This document shows positions 1 to 9,340 of a stretch of 64,000 nt of DNA, one piece after another. The notes beneath the pieces are model-generated. The model was given only the letters and a program-made list of their open reading frames with translations, searched no databases and was not told the DNA's origin. Position numbers and translations under genes: made by a program. Position 1 is the stretch's first letter. Every line of letters starts with the position of its first letter. The stretch lies in contig NZ_CAMYOM010000001.1 in NCBI RefSeq assembly GCF_947260015.1, positions 146,456-210,455 on the forward strand. The letters are read 5' to 3'. Source of the stretch: an uncultured Eudoraea sp. (GTDB lineage: Bacteria > Bacteroidota > Bacteroidia > Flavobacteriales > Flavobacteriaceae).

Positions 1-1467
1 GTCTCGCTTTATCATCGTCATTACCTCATCGCCAAAATATTTCTGATACGTGTTATCATTTAAACCCGTAAAATCAAAAACTCCTTTAATTATGAAAAGT
101 GTAATTCCGAGTCCCACAACAATAATTAAACTCGTTTTCAAAGCCGTTAGTTTTTTACTCTTTGCTATAGAGGGCTTAAATACTTGTACTAATGCCATTA
201 CTGCGAGGATGGGCGCACAGAGTTCTAAGATTACCTGAATGGAAGAAACCGCTCTGAATTTGTTATAAAGTGGAAAATAGTCAATCATAAAATCGGTAAG
301 AAGACCAAAGTTCTTTCCCCAGGATAAAAAGAGTGAAATTAAAGTTCCTCCTAATAACCACCATTTTAAACGTCCTTTAACTAAAAACAACCCTAAGACA
401 AAAAGAAAAATTATAATTGCACCAATATAAGCCGGTGCTGCTACACCCGGTTGATTTCCCCAATACAATGGAAGAGAACTACTAAATTCCAGAGCCTTTG
501 TTCGTGGTAATCCCTGTTCTGTCAGATATTCATAAGCTTTGGAATTAGTGCCTAGGTCTTCATTATTACTACCTCCAAAAAGTCTGGGAACAAATAAATC
601 CAGAGATTCAGCTATTCCATAACTGTATTGAGTTATGTATTCCTTATCTAGTCCCTCCAAGTTTTCTTTGGCAGACCCGTCCGGGTTTATCGTAAGTTCT
701 GACTTGCCTCTTGTGCTCCAATCCGCATATTCTTTGGTTGCCATAAGGGATGTCGCATTAGCGGTAATCCCCAAAATTACTGCTACAATAAGCAGTCCCA
801 CAGAAATGAAAAAGTGTTTCAGTTTATTTTTTTTAATGGCATCAACTAAATATGCAACTCCGAGCACGAGAATAAGTAACATAAAATAATAGGTCATCTG
901 GAAATGATTTGCCCCTATTTCCAAAGCCATAGCCAGGGATGTAAGGATAAAACCCCAGATGTACTTTTTTCTAAAAGTAAGTATAATACCGCCTAATAGA
1001 ATTGGTAAATACCCTATGGCATGGGCCTTCGCATTGTGCCCTACCCCCAGAATTATAATAAGATAGGTAGAAAAACCAAAAGCTAGTGCACCAAAGATCG
1101 CTAACCCATAATCCACCTTTAAGCAACATAATAATATATAGAATCCAACAAAATACAGGAATAAATAATCTGCCGGACGGGGAAGAAATCGAATAGTTCT
1201 ATCAAGCTTTCTTACATAATCATGCGGATAATAAGCTCCTAATTGATATGTTGGCATCCCCCCAAAAGCACTATTAGTCCAATAGGGCTCCTCATTAGAA
1301 TTTTTCCGAAAATCATTTTGCTCCTTAGCCATTCCGGTATATTGAATAATATCGGACTGGATGATGGTTTTACCCTGAAGTACGGGGTAGAAGTAGGCCA
1401 GAGAGGCAACAATAAAAAAAACAAGCGCAAAAAAATGGAAAAATAAAGCCTTTGTACCTCTATTCAT
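1..1467 (-). CDS. YfhO family membrane protein, N-terminal part (runs off the window)
   Basis: The reading frame opens with ATG at 1467 and stays open for 489 codons to the window edge, so the C-terminus is missing. The product starts with a transmembrane helix (about residues 7-27), has an extracytoplasmic loop, and continues with many hydrophobic helices, as in the large Bacteroidota YfhO-type multi-spanning proteins of roughly 800 residues. Family members resemble glycosyltransferase-type integral membrane proteins; the substrate is unknown. The DUF4834 gene lies 21 bp upstream on the same strand, so the two are probably co-transcribed. The identification rests on overall character and neighbour, not on a catalytic motif, so function stays open. 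Confidence 0.75.
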   Translation of the reverse strand, partial: MNRGTKALFFHFFALVFFIVASLAYFYPVLQGKTIIQSDIIQYTGMAKEQNDFRKNSNEEPYWTNSAFGGMPTYQLGAYYPHDYVRKLDRTIRFLPRPADYLFLYFVGFYILLCCLKVDYGLAIFGALAFGFSTYLIIILGVGHNAKAHAIGYLPILLGGIILTFRKKYIWGFILTSLAMALEIGANHFQMTYYFMLLILVLGVAYLVDAIKKNKLKHFFISVGLLIVAVILGITANATSLMATKEYADWSTRGKSELTINPDGSAKENLEGLDKEYITQYSYGIAESLDLFVPRLFGGSNNEDLGTNSKAYEYLTEQGLPRTKALEFSSSLPLYWGNQPGVAAPAYIGAIIIFLFVLGLFLVKGRLKWWLLGGTLISLFLSWGKNFGLLTDFMIDYFPLYNKFRAVSSIQVILELCAPILAVMALVQVFKPSIAKSKKLTALKTSLIIVVGLGITLFIIKGVFDFTGLNDNTYQKYFGDEVMTMIKRD

Positions 1468-1488
1468 TGGTTGCTTTAGTGGTAATGG

Positions 1489-1755
1489 TTATTCAATTTC
1501 TTCAAAATCTATAAACTCCCCTAATTGTTCGGAATCCTTATTCGTTCGTACTGTTTTTTTATCGATACTAATATCTCCATCATTAGTATTCCCCTCCTGA
1601 TTTTGATAGCCTTGAAATTGTTCAAATTTTTCTTTAAAATGCTTCTCTGTCTTTCGCGCAGCATAGCCAAATATTCTGGGGCCAAACCATTTAGCAAATA
1701 ATTTGAGCGTATAGTATACCAGAAGTATTATTAAAATCGTTCTTAAAAAACCCAT
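1489..1755 (-). CDS. DUF4834 family small membrane protein
   Basis: This 88-residue protein has one N-terminal transmembrane helix (about residues 4-20) followed by a basic stretch and an acidic, probably cytoplasmic tail ending DFEEIE. Size, N-terminal helix and the position next to the YfhO-type gene match the DUF4834 family of Flavobacteriia, whose function is unknown. It lies 21 bp upstream of the YfhO-type gene on the same strand. Confidence 0.7.
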   Translation of the reverse strand: MGFLRTILIILLVYYTLKLFAKWFGPRIFGYAARKTEKHFKEKFEQFQGYQNQEGNTNDGDISIDKKTVRTNKDSEQLGEFIDFEEIE

Positions 1756-1841
1756 AATGTCTGAATTTTATATATCAAAAATACAATTCCAACGTTGTAT
1801 TAACATTACAAAATTCATAAAATAATTATAAAATCTACCTG

Positions 1842-2927
1842 ATGTTTCGAGTTATTGAGCTAAAAATTATTAAAAATGCCATTTTTTTATTAGCATTATT
1901 GACCCCTTTATTAGGTATCTGCCAATATACAGATGTAATTAATTCTAACCGACCTGGTTTATCTGTAAGCGCCTATGCAGTGGGAAAAGGAGTCCCTCAG
2001 CTAGAATTGGGATTTTCTTACGAAAAGCGGGACCACGCAGATCTGAATTATGATTCAAATATATACGGCCTGGATTTTTCAGTACGCTATGGCTTGTTAT
2101 TGGAGAATCTAGAGTTAAATTGGGAAGGTACTTATCAAAATCAGATTATCACCTACAATTCCCTCGGATTTATAGAATCAAGAACCAATTTTTCAAGAAA
2201 CCGCCTTGGGGCAAAGTATTTGGTTTTTGATCCATTTAAAAATCCGGAAAGAAACAAGCCAAACTTGTATAGTTGGAAGGCCAACAACAAATTTGAATTT
2301 AAAAATTTAATCCCGGCAATCTCCGTATATGCAGGGGCCAATTTTGTTATTGGCGACAATCCATTTTATCCTGCAGATCCCACAGTTTCTCCGAGGGTTA
2401 TGTTGGCAACTCAAAGCAGGCTTACCCCCAGATTTGTTTTGATCTCCAATATTTCTTATGATAGAATTGCAACGGATGACCCGGAATTGGGCTATACACT
2501 TTCCCTATCTCACGCACTTAGAAATCCTAAATGGAGTATATTTTTGGAAAACCAGGGTGTTAGCAGTGATCGTTATTCAGACATATTGTTAAGAGGTGGT
2601 GGGGCGTATTTGGTGAATGAAAATTTTCAGGTTGATGCGAATCTGGGTGGCAGTTTCAAGAACTCTCCAAGCCGCCTTTTTGTTTCAGTTGGAGCATCAT
2701 ACAGACTAGACTTTCATAAGGATGTCCTGATCCCTATTGAAGATCAGAAGGCTGGTGAAAATGGTGGGCCGATTAAAAAGAATTCTATGAAGAAAAAAAC
2801 AACTAAAGGACGGAAAAAAGGGAAAGGAGCTGAGGATATAGACCTGGGGCCTTCCAAAAAAGATATGAAAAAGCAGAAGAAAGATAAAAAAAAGAAAACT
2901 TCAGATAAAGGAGTAATTGATTTTTAA
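1842..2927 (+). CDS. Outer-membrane beta-barrel (transporter-type) protein with Lys-rich tail
   Basis: The 361-residue product has a signal peptide (hydrophobic core about 12-24, likely cleavage after the CQ at 27-28) followed by alternating amphipathic strands rich in aromatic residues, typical of an outer-membrane barrel. It resembles the Bacteroidota proteins annotated as transporter or putative MetA-pathway of phenol degradation family. After about residue 300 the barrel character stops and a strongly basic tail begins, with repeated KKK runs up to the terminal GVIDF. That tail is unusual for a barrel protein, which normally ends in a C-terminal aromatic strand. It is divergent from DUF4834 and followed by the GNAT-like gene. 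Substrate unknown. Confidence 0.65.
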   Translation: MFRVIELKIIKNAIFLLALLTPLLGICQYTDVINSNRPGLSVSAYAVGKGVPQLELGFSYEKRDHADLNYDSNIYGLDFSVRYGLLLENLELNWEGTYQNQIITYNSLGFIESRTNFSRNRLGAKYLVFDPFKNPERNKPNLYSWKANNKFEFKNLIPAISVYAGANFVIGDNPFYPADPTVSPRVMLATQSRLTPRFVLISNISYDRIATDDPELGYTLSLSHALRNPKWSIFLENQGVSSDRYSDILLRGGGAYLVNENFQVDANLGGSFKNSPSRLFVSVGASYRLDFHKDVLIPIEDQKAGENGGPIKKNSMKKKTTKGRKKGKGAEDIDLGPSKKDMKKQKKDKKKKTSDKGVIDF

Positions 2928-3033
2928 CATACACTCTTAGCTATGCCATTTAGTATTTTGAATTAGTGAAAATTGTCTTAAAAATTGATTCCTTCACCAA
3001 ATATCTCTTATCTTGACCATACAAATAAATGGT

Positions 3034-4152
3034 ATGGTAAGGCTCGAAGAAGCTACTACAAAATCGGATCTAAAAAAGTTTATAAAATTCCCTTTTTACA
3101 TTTATAAGAAATCTCCTTATTGGGTACCTCCCCTTATTTCAGATGAATTAGAAACTTTTGATAAACAAAAAAATCCTAATTTTAGTAATGCGGAAGCCAG
3201 GTTTTTTCTTGCCTATAAGAAAAGTGAATTAGTAGGAAGAGTTGCAGCTATAATCAATTGGATAGAGGTAAATGAACAACAAATCTCAAAAATGCGATTT
3301 GGCTGGTTTGATTTTATAGATGACCTGGAGGTTTCTAAAGCATTGCTCGATAAGGTAGCAGAAATTGGAAAAAATAATAAGCTGGATTTTATGGAAGGTC
3401 CGGTCGGGTTTTCACATCTGGATAAAGTGGGCGTATTAGTTGAAGGTTTTGACCATATGGGAACTATGATTACCTGGTACAATCATCCTTACTATAAGGG
3501 CCATTATGATCACCATGGCTTCATTAAGGAAAAGGAATATATGGAAAATAAATTTCCAGCCAGTAATACCAAACCTGAACACTTTATTAGAATTCAGGCA
3601 TTAATAAAAAAAAGGTATGGTTTAAGGGAAATGACTTTTACCAAATCTGCAGATATTATGCCTTGGGCAGACCAGATGTTTGATTTGTTTAATGAAACAT
3701 ATGCAAAGTTATCTTCATTTGTCCCTTTAACCGAAGAGCAAAAAGCTTATTTTAAGAATAAATATATTGGTTTAGTTAATCCTGAGTATATAAAATTTGT
3801 AATTGACAGTAATAACAGACTTGTAGCATTTGCTATAGTAATGCCTTCATATGGCCCTGCATTGCAAAAAGCCAACGGCAGATTGTTTCCCTTTGGTTTC
3901 CTTTTTCTTTTAAATGCCAAAAAAAACAGCAGAGATGTAATTTTTTACCTTATTGGTGTTCATCCGGAATATCAGAATAAAGGAGTTACCGCAATAATTA
4001 TGGACGAATATCACAAAGTTTTTCAGGCGAAAAAAATAAGGAATTGTTACAGAACTCCCGAATTGGAGGAAAATGTTGCTATCCGACAATTATGGAAGCA
4101 TTTTGATCCAAAAATTTATAAGCGAAGAAGGACTTATAGAAAAACGCTATAG
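3034..4152 (+). CDS. GNAT-like N-acyltransferase, candidate for the sulfonolipid locus
   Basis: This protein of 372 residues (from ATG 3034; an in-frame TTG at 3013 would add 7) has a GNAT-like C-terminal half with the acyl-CoA loop region near the segment GVHPEYQNKGVTAIIM, where the Q/R-x-x-G-x type motif appears as QNKG. Proteins of this size and type are common in Bacteroidota and are often named generically GNAT or, wrongly, GTP cyclohydrolase. The next gene, convergent and 53 bp away, is an alpha-oxoamine synthase of the serine palmitoyltransferase/CapB type. Bacterial ceramide synthase of Caulobacter is also GNAT-like, so I infer that this enzyme may N-acylate capnine or a sphingoid base. 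That role is inference. The ATG is preferred because it is followed directly by the conserved-looking region. Confidence 0.6.
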   Translation: MVRLEEATTKSDLKKFIKFPFYIYKKSPYWVPPLISDELETFDKQKNPNFSNAEARFFLAYKKSELVGRVAAIINWIEVNEQQISKMRFGWFDFIDDLEVSKALLDKVAEIGKNNKLDFMEGPVGFSHLDKVGVLVEGFDHMGTMITWYNHPYYKGHYDHHGFIKEKEYMENKFPASNTKPEHFIRIQALIKKRYGLREMTFTKSADIMPWADQMFDLFNETYAKLSSFVPLTEEQKAYFKNKYIGLVNPEYIKFVIDSNNRLVAFAIVMPSYGPALQKANGRLFPFGFLFLLNAKKNSRDVIFYLIGVHPEYQNKGVTAIIMDEYHKVFQAKKIRNCYRTPELEENVAIRQLWKHFDPKIYKRRRTYRKTL

Positions 4153-4205
4153 AAACTATCCATTGTAATAATTTCTGAAGGTACAAATTGAAATTCCGGC
4201 TATAC

Positions 4206-5465
4206 TTATTCCCCCATAGCCGCTGCTACAGCTGCAGATAACCTTTTATAAGTTCCATTCTGCAATCTATCTCTTATTGCCGAAAATGCATCCAGTGTTA
4301 CTGCAACATCTTCCAAGGTATGAGTAGTTGTTGGTATCATTCTCAGTAAGATCATTCCCTTAGGAATTACCGGATATACGACTATTGAACAAAATATACC
4401 ATAATTCTCTCTTAAATCCTTAACTAAAGCCATGGCCTCAGGGATACTACCATTAAGATAAACAGGCGTAACACAACTGGTGGTCGTTCCAATATCAAAG
4501 CCCCTTTCTTTGAGTCCATTTTGCAAGGCATTTACATTTTCCCATAGTTTCTCTCTTAGCTCAGGCTTTGAGCGTAACATATCAAGGCGTTTTAATGCTC
4601 CTTTCACATAAATCATCGGGAGTGATTTTGCAAACATTTGAGAACGCAAATTATATTTCAAATAATCAATAATTCCCTTATCGGCAGCCAGGAAGGCGCC
4701 AATTCCTGCCATAGATTTTGCAAATGTTGCAAAATATACATCTATATCGTCCTGAATACCCTGTTCTTCACCAGCTCCGGCACCAGTCTTGCCTAAGGTT
4801 CCGAAACCGTGGGCATCATCTACCAATAATCTGAAATTATATTCCTTTTTTAGCGCAACAATTTCTTTAAGCTTACCTTGTTCCCCACGCATTCCAAAAA
4901 CACCTTCTGAGATCACCAGAATTCCACCGCCGGTTTGTTCCGCCATTTTGCTAGCGCGCTCCAAATTCTTTTTTAAGCTCTCTATATCGTTATGCACAAA
5001 TGTAAATCGTTTGCCCATATGCAAACGCACTCCATCTATTATACAGGCATGGGAATCTACATCATAAACAATAATATCATCTTTAGAAACAAGGGCATCA
5101 ATTGTAGATAAAATGCCCTGATAACCGAAATTAAGCAGATAAGAAGATTCTTTATGGACAAAATCAGCTAATTCCTCTTCTAATTGCTCATGAAAATCTG
5201 TATGTCCACTCATCATTCGTGCGCCCATGGGGTATGCTGCTCCATATTCAGCCGCAGTATCACCATCTACCTTTTTAATTTCAGGTAAATTAGCCATACC
5301 CAGGTAATCATTAATACTCCAGGTAATCACTTCTTTTCCCTGAAATTTCATACGGTTTGAAATTGGGCCTTCCAATTTTGGAAAAACAAAATATCCTTCT
5401 GCCTGGGATGCCCATTTACCCAAAGGTCCTTTATTCTCAATGATTCTCGCAAATAAATCTTTCAT
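4206..5465 (-). CDS. Alpha-oxoamine synthase family PLP enzyme (CapB/serine palmitoyltransferase-like)
   Basis: This 419-residue fold-type I PLP enzyme has the features of the alpha-oxoamine synthase family. They are the NDYLGMAN motif near 52-59, a PLP-stacking His139 in DSHACIID, the DDAHGFG motif at 216-222 and the Schiff-base Lys250 in TFAKSM. Such enzymes condense an acyl-CoA or acyl-ACP with an amino acid and lose CO2 (serine palmitoyltransferase, KBL, BioF, cysteate C-acyltransferase CapB). BioF is unlikely because no biotin genes are nearby. The neighbour is a cysteine-synthase-fold enzyme like CapA (cysteate synthase), so the best reading is cysteate-C-fatty-acyltransferase of capnine/sulfonolipid synthesis. 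Serine palmitoyltransferase remains the alternative. A strong terminator lies between it and the upstream CapA-like gene, so it probably has its own promoter; TAATTTTG lies about 25 bp upstream on the minus strand. Confidence 0.7.
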   Translation of the reverse strand: MKDLFARIIENKGPLGKWASQAEGYFVFPKLEGPISNRMKFQGKEVITWSINDYLGMANLPEIKKVDGDTAAEYGAAYPMGARMMSGHTDFHEQLEEELADFVHKESSYLLNFGYQGILSTIDALVSKDDIIVYDVDSHACIIDGVRLHMGKRFTFVHNDIESLKKNLERASKMAEQTGGGILVISEGVFGMRGEQGKLKEIVALKKEYNFRLLVDDAHGFGTLGKTGAGAGEEQGIQDDIDVYFATFAKSMAGIGAFLAADKGIIDYLKYNLRSQMFAKSLPMIYVKGALKRLDMLRSKPELREKLWENVNALQNGLKERGFDIGTTTSCVTPVYLNGSIPEAMALVKDLRENYGIFCSIVVYPVIPKGMILLRMIPTTTHTLEDVAVTLDAFSAIRDRLQNGTYKRLSAAVAAAMGE

Positions 5466-5541
5466 CTGGCCTCGTTTGGTTAGTTCACAAAATTATGGAA
5501 TTTTGATCACGATTCATAAATTATTTTAATTGGCAATAAAA

Positions 5542-5568
5542 AAGGCAACAGTGGGTTACTGTTGCCTT
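5542..5568 (-). terminator. Rho-independent terminator after the CapA-like gene
   Basis: A perfect 11-bp inverted repeat (AAGGCAACAGT / ACTGTTGCCTT) with a 5-nt loop is followed on the minus strand by a T-run. It lies 21 bp past the stop of the CapA-like gene and about 77 bp before the start of the CapB-like gene. Confidence 0.85.
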
Positions 5569-5588
5569 CAATATCTTAACCTATATGT

Positions 5589-6629
5589 TTATTTCACATA
5601 TTGAACTTGCTGCTCTTCTTCAACATTTTTACTGTCAAAAAATCCCTGGTCACTCATCCACTGATCACTGTATATCTTACTCATATACCTGGAACCATGA
5701 TCGGGAAATATAACAACCACATTGCTGTCTTTAGTGAATTCGCCCTGGGCACTTAATTGTTTAACTGCCTGCATAACGGCTCCACTAGTATAACCGACAA
5801 AAATACCCTCTGTACAGGAAATTTCCCTTGCGGTATGGGCGCTTTCCTCATCTGTAACTTTGATGAATTCGTCAATGACCTTAAAATCAGTGGCATCAGG
5901 AATTAAGTTTTTACCAAGACCTTCTATTCGATAGGGATATATTTCATCATTATCGAATTCCCCGGTTTCATGAAACTTTTTCAAAACAGACCCATAAGCA
6001 TCAACTCCTATAATCCTGATATTCGGGTTTTGCTCCTTTAAAAATCGAGCAGTACCCGAAATAGTACCACCTGTACCACTACAGGCTATCAAGTGAGTTA
6101 CATTACCATTTGTTTGTTCCCAAATTTCAGGACCGGTGGTTTTATAATGCGCTAGTATATTTAGTGTATTAAAATATTGATTGATATAGACAGATCCCTT
6201 AATTTCTTCATGCAGGCGTTTTGCAACCTGGTAATATGATCTGGGATCATCCGCACTTACGTGAGCAGGACAAACATATACTTTTGCACCCATAGAACGC
6301 AGCATATCAATCTTGTCCTTCGAAGACTTGGAACTAACAGCCAGTACGCATTCGTAGCCTTTTATAATACTCACCATCGCAATACTAAAACCTGTATTCC
6401 CGGAAGTAGTCTCAATAATTGTATTACCTGGCTCAAGAATGCCGTTTTTTTCTGCTTCATCAATAATATATGAGGCTATTCTATCCTTAGAGGAGTGCCC
6501 CGGATTGAAGGCTTCAATCTTTGCGTAAAAATTGCCTGTTAGAGGCGCAGTAATCTGGTTTAGCCTAACGAGTGGGGTGTTCCCTATTAAATCAAGGATC
6601 GAGTTATGAGCATTTATCTTATTATCCAT
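5589..6629 (-). CDS. Cysteine-synthase-family PLP enzyme, probable cysteate synthase (CapA-like)
   Basis: The 346-residue protein is a fold-type II PLP enzyme of the cysteine synthase/cystathionine beta-synthase family. It has NTPLV at 17-21, the PLP Lys48 in the PGHSSKDR motif, the phosphate-side loop TSGNTG at 75-80, and a Gly-rich GTGGT loop in the C-terminal half. Ordinary cysteine synthases carry GGSVKDR or GSVKDR, so the HSSKDR variant suggests a different substrate. It lies next to an alpha-oxoamine synthase. That pairing matches the described capnine pathway, in which CapA makes cysteate from phosphoserine or a related substrate with sulfite and CapB acylates it. A plain cysteine or cystathionine beta-synthase cannot be excluded by eye. 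Confidence 0.65.
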   Translation of the reverse strand: MDNKINAHNSILDLIGNTPLVRLNQITAPLTGNFYAKIEAFNPGHSSKDRIASYIIDEAEKNGILEPGNTIIETTSGNTGFSIAMVSIIKGYECVLAVSSKSSKDKIDMLRSMGAKVYVCPAHVSADDPRSYYQVAKRLHEEIKGSVYINQYFNTLNILAHYKTTGPEIWEQTNGNVTHLIACSGTGGTISGTARFLKEQNPNIRIIGVDAYGSVLKKFHETGEFDNDEIYPYRIEGLGKNLIPDATDFKVIDEFIKVTDEESAHTAREISCTEGIFVGYTSGAVMQAVKQLSAQGEFTKDSNVVVIFPDHGSRYMSKIYSDQWMSDQGFFDSKNVEEEQQVQYVK

Positions 6630-6698
6630 AAAGAAAGGTTAGTTAAATATTTCTTTTTTAATAGATTCTAATCTGGCGACAAAATTACCATTTTTTTT

Positions 6699-8840
6699 TT
6701 ATTTACCCGTTTTACCTTCTAAATCTATTAGAAAACTATATTCTTTAGCAGTTTCTTTCAGTGCCTCAAATCTTCCGGAGGCACCACCATGGCCAGCATC
6801 CATGTTGGTATAAAGAAAGAGTTTATTCTTATCCGTTTTAAAAGTTCTCAGTTTTGCGACCCATTTAGCTGGTTCCCAATATTGAACCTGAGAATCATGT
6901 AATCCAGTGGTTACAAGCATATTAGGGTAATCTTGTGGGACAACATTATCATATGGGGAGTAAGATTTCATATAGTCATAGTATTCTTTCTTATTTGGAT
7001 CACCCCATTCATCAAATTCTCCGGTAGTTAATGGGATTGAATCATCCAGCATCGTTGTAATAACATCTACAAAAGGAACCGCTGCTATCACCCCGTTATA
7101 AAGACCAGGAGCCATATTAACAATTGCACCCATTAGCAAACCACCGGCAGAACCGCCATAGGCATATAAATGCTCCTTACTGGTGTATTTTTTTTCAATT
7201 AAAAATTCGGAACAATCAATAAAATCTGTGAAAGTATTTTTCTTGTTCAGGAGTTTTCCTTCTTCATACCAAGGTCTGCCCAAATATTCTCCACCCCGCA
7301 CATGCGCAATAGCATAAACAAAACCTCTATCTAAAAGGCTTAACCTAACAGTTGAAAAATAAGGATCTGAGGTACTGCCGTATGAACCATAGGCATATTG
7401 TAAAAGTGGACTATTTCCGTCTAATTTGGTGTCTTTGTGATAAATCAAAGAGATAGGTACTTTTGCACCATCGCGGGCTGTTGCCCATATTCGTTCCGAA
7501 CGATAATTCTCTTTATTAAATTTACCTCCTAATACTTCTTGTTCTTTTTTAATTTCCTTCACCTTAGTACCCATATTGAAATCAATAATGGCGTATGGCG
7601 AAGTCATTGAATTAAATACAAAGCGAAAAATATCAGTATCAAAATCAGGGTTTGTATAAGGGTATGCTACATAAGTTTCATTATCAAATGGGATATAATA
7701 GCTGTCGGAATTATCCCATTTCGTAATCTTTAGCTGATTAAGGCCATTATCGCGTTCTGTGAGGACATAGTAATCCTTGAATATTTCAATATCCTGAAGG
7801 AGAATATCGGGCCTGTGTGAAATAAATTCTTCCCAATTTTCAGAAGATGTATTTTTCTCATCAACCTTCATTAATTTAAAATTGGTAGCTTTATCTTTAT
7901 TTGTGAGTATATAAAAGTTGCTTTCAAAATGATAAATAGAATACTCTAAGCCTCTTTCTCTTTCCGAAAATAATTTAAAATCCCCATTGGGGTTGTCAGC
8001 ATTAAGTATTTGAAATTCAGATGTTAATGTACTATATGAACCAATGATTATATATTTTTTGGATTTTGATTTGTAAACAAACGAATTGAAAGTATCATCC
8101 TGCTCATGAAATATTAATTCATCTTCCTCACTTGGAAGTCCCAGAACATGTTTGTATATCTTATCGGATCGCAAAGTAACCGGATCTTTCTTTGTATAAA
8201 ATAACGTTTTATTGTCATTCGCCCAGACTGCACTCCCTGTAGTATTATCTATCTTATCAGTATAAATTTCACCTGTTTCAAGGTTTTTTATCTGAATGTG
8301 GTATTGTCTTCTGCTAATTGTATCCGTACCAAATGCTGCGAGTTTGTTATCCGGACTTACAGTAACACCTCTAAGGTCATAATATTCATGCCCTTCTGCA
8401 AGTTCATTACAATTGAAAATTATTTCTTCCGCAGATTCAAGTTTGCCCATTTTTCGCGAATAGATGGGGTATTCCTTCCCAATTTCATACCTTGTTATGT
8501 ACCAATATCCATTTAGTTTGTAAGGCAGGGAAGAATCATCTTCCTTTATTCGTCCTTTCATTTCCTCAAACAAATCCTCCTGGAAAGATTTAGTATGATC
8601 GGTAAGGGAGTTGTAATAATTATTTTCTTCTTCCAAATAAGCTAGTACCTCCTTATTGTCCCGTTGGTTTAGCCACAAATAGTCATCCACGCGTATATCA
8701 TCATGCTTTACTAATTTAACAGGTATTCTTTTAGCCGCGGGGGCGTTCATTACTTCCATATTTTGATTTTGATTCTGGCATGAAGCGGCCATGATAAGAA
8801 TAATAAATAAAACGATTCTTCTTTTAAGAAAGTATATCAT
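6699..8840 (-). CDS. S9 family peptidase (oligopeptidase B/prolyl oligopeptidase-like), probable lipoprotein
   Basis: This large serine peptidase has an N-terminal beta-propeller and a C-terminal alpha/beta-hydrolase domain. Numbered from an upstream in-frame TTG at 8864, the catalytic Ser is 572 in GGSAGG, the Asp 657 in TGLHDSQV and the His 692 in DAGHGG, the usual triad of the S9A oligopeptidase group. I prefer the ATG at 8840, which leaves a short signal sequence ending in MAASC; the Cys could be lipidated. With it the gene also clears the promoter of the divergent YbaB gene. The product probably cleaves short peptides in the periplasm. It is transcribed alone, 69 bp downstream of the CapA-like gene start. 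Confidence 0.9.
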   Translation of the reverse strand: MIYFLKRRIVLFIILIMAASCQNQNQNMEVMNAPAAKRIPVKLVKHDDIRVDDYLWLNQRDNKEVLAYLEEENNYYNSLTDHTKSFQEDLFEEMKGRIKEDDSSLPYKLNGYWYITRYEIGKEYPIYSRKMGKLESAEEIIFNCNELAEGHEYYDLRGVTVSPDNKLAAFGTDTISRRQYHIQIKNLETGEIYTDKIDNTTGSAVWANDNKTLFYTKKDPVTLRSDKIYKHVLGLPSEEDELIFHEQDDTFNSFVYKSKSKKYIIIGSYSTLTSEFQILNADNPNGDFKLFSERERGLEYSIYHFESNFYILTNKDKATNFKLMKVDEKNTSSENWEEFISHRPDILLQDIEIFKDYYVLTERDNGLNQLKITKWDNSDSYYIPFDNETYVAYPYTNPDFDTDIFRFVFNSMTSPYAIIDFNMGTKVKEIKKEQEVLGGKFNKENYRSERIWATARDGAKVPISLIYHKDTKLDGNSPLLQYAYGSYGSTSDPYFSTVRLSLLDRGFVYAIAHVRGGEYLGRPWYEEGKLLNKKNTFTDFIDCSEFLIEKKYTSKEHLYAYGGSAGGLLMGAIVNMAPGLYNGVIAAVPFVDVITTMLDDSIPLTTGEFDEWGDPNKKEYYDYMKSYSPYDNVVPQDYPNMLVTTGLHDSQVQYWEPAKWVAKLRTFKTDKNKLFLYTNMDAGHGGASGRFEALKETAKEYSFLIDLEGKTGK

Positions 8841-8903
8841 TAAAATTAATTTTAAAGGAAGCAATTTAGTAATTTTGATTTTAGCAAAACTAAATAGAAC
8901 AAT

Positions 8904-9230
8904 ATGTTTGGAGACTTAATGGGAATGATGGGAAAACTAAAAGAAACCCAGGAAAAGGTAAAAGCCACTAAAGAACGATTAAATTCGGTTATTCTTGAAG
9001 AAAAATCGTCCGATGACCTTCTTTCTGTAACCATCACGGCTAATAGAACTTTAAAAACTATTACTATAAATGATCATCTCCTTCAGGACAAGGAACAATT
9101 GGAGGATTATCTGGTCCTTACCCTAAATAAGGCCATAGAAAAAGCGACTGAAATAAATGAAGCAGAATTAGCCGCAGTAGCCAAAGAAGGAATGCCTGAT
9201 ATTCCAGGTATGGATTCCTTATTTAAATAA
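8904..9230 (+). CDS. YbaB/EbfC family nucleoid-associated protein
   Basis: The 108-residue protein starts [14 protein letters not shown] and has a charged amphipathic helix, a central beta segment ([16 protein letters not shown]) and a C-terminal helix ending PGMDSLFK. This is the characteristic plan of the YbaB/EbfC DNA-binding family, which forms tweezer-like dimers on DNA. A good TAnnTTTG box (TAATTTTG, 8870-8877) lies 26 bp before the ATG. It is divergent from the S9 peptidase gene. The common linkage of ybaB to dnaX and recR is not seen here. Confidence 0.85.
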   Translation: MFGDLMGMMGKLKETQEKVKATKERLNSVILEEKSSDDLLSVTITANRTLKTITINDHLLQDKEQLEDYLVLTLNKAIEKATEINEAELAAVAKEGMPDIPGMDSLFK

Positions 9231-9340
9231 ATATTCATTGACAATATCAAAACTAAACAAGGGAATTAAGCTTCTCCTATTAGTTAATTAAGTATGAAAG
9301 TTGGTTGATTTTTAATACATTTAAGAAAAAAACTCACTTT

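Noticed and set aside
4206-5465. Biotin synthesis BioF or threonine-pathway KBL
   Set aside because: No biotin genes or threonine dehydrogenase gene are near, and the cysteine-synthase-fold neighbour fits lipid synthesis better; the family alone does not decide it.
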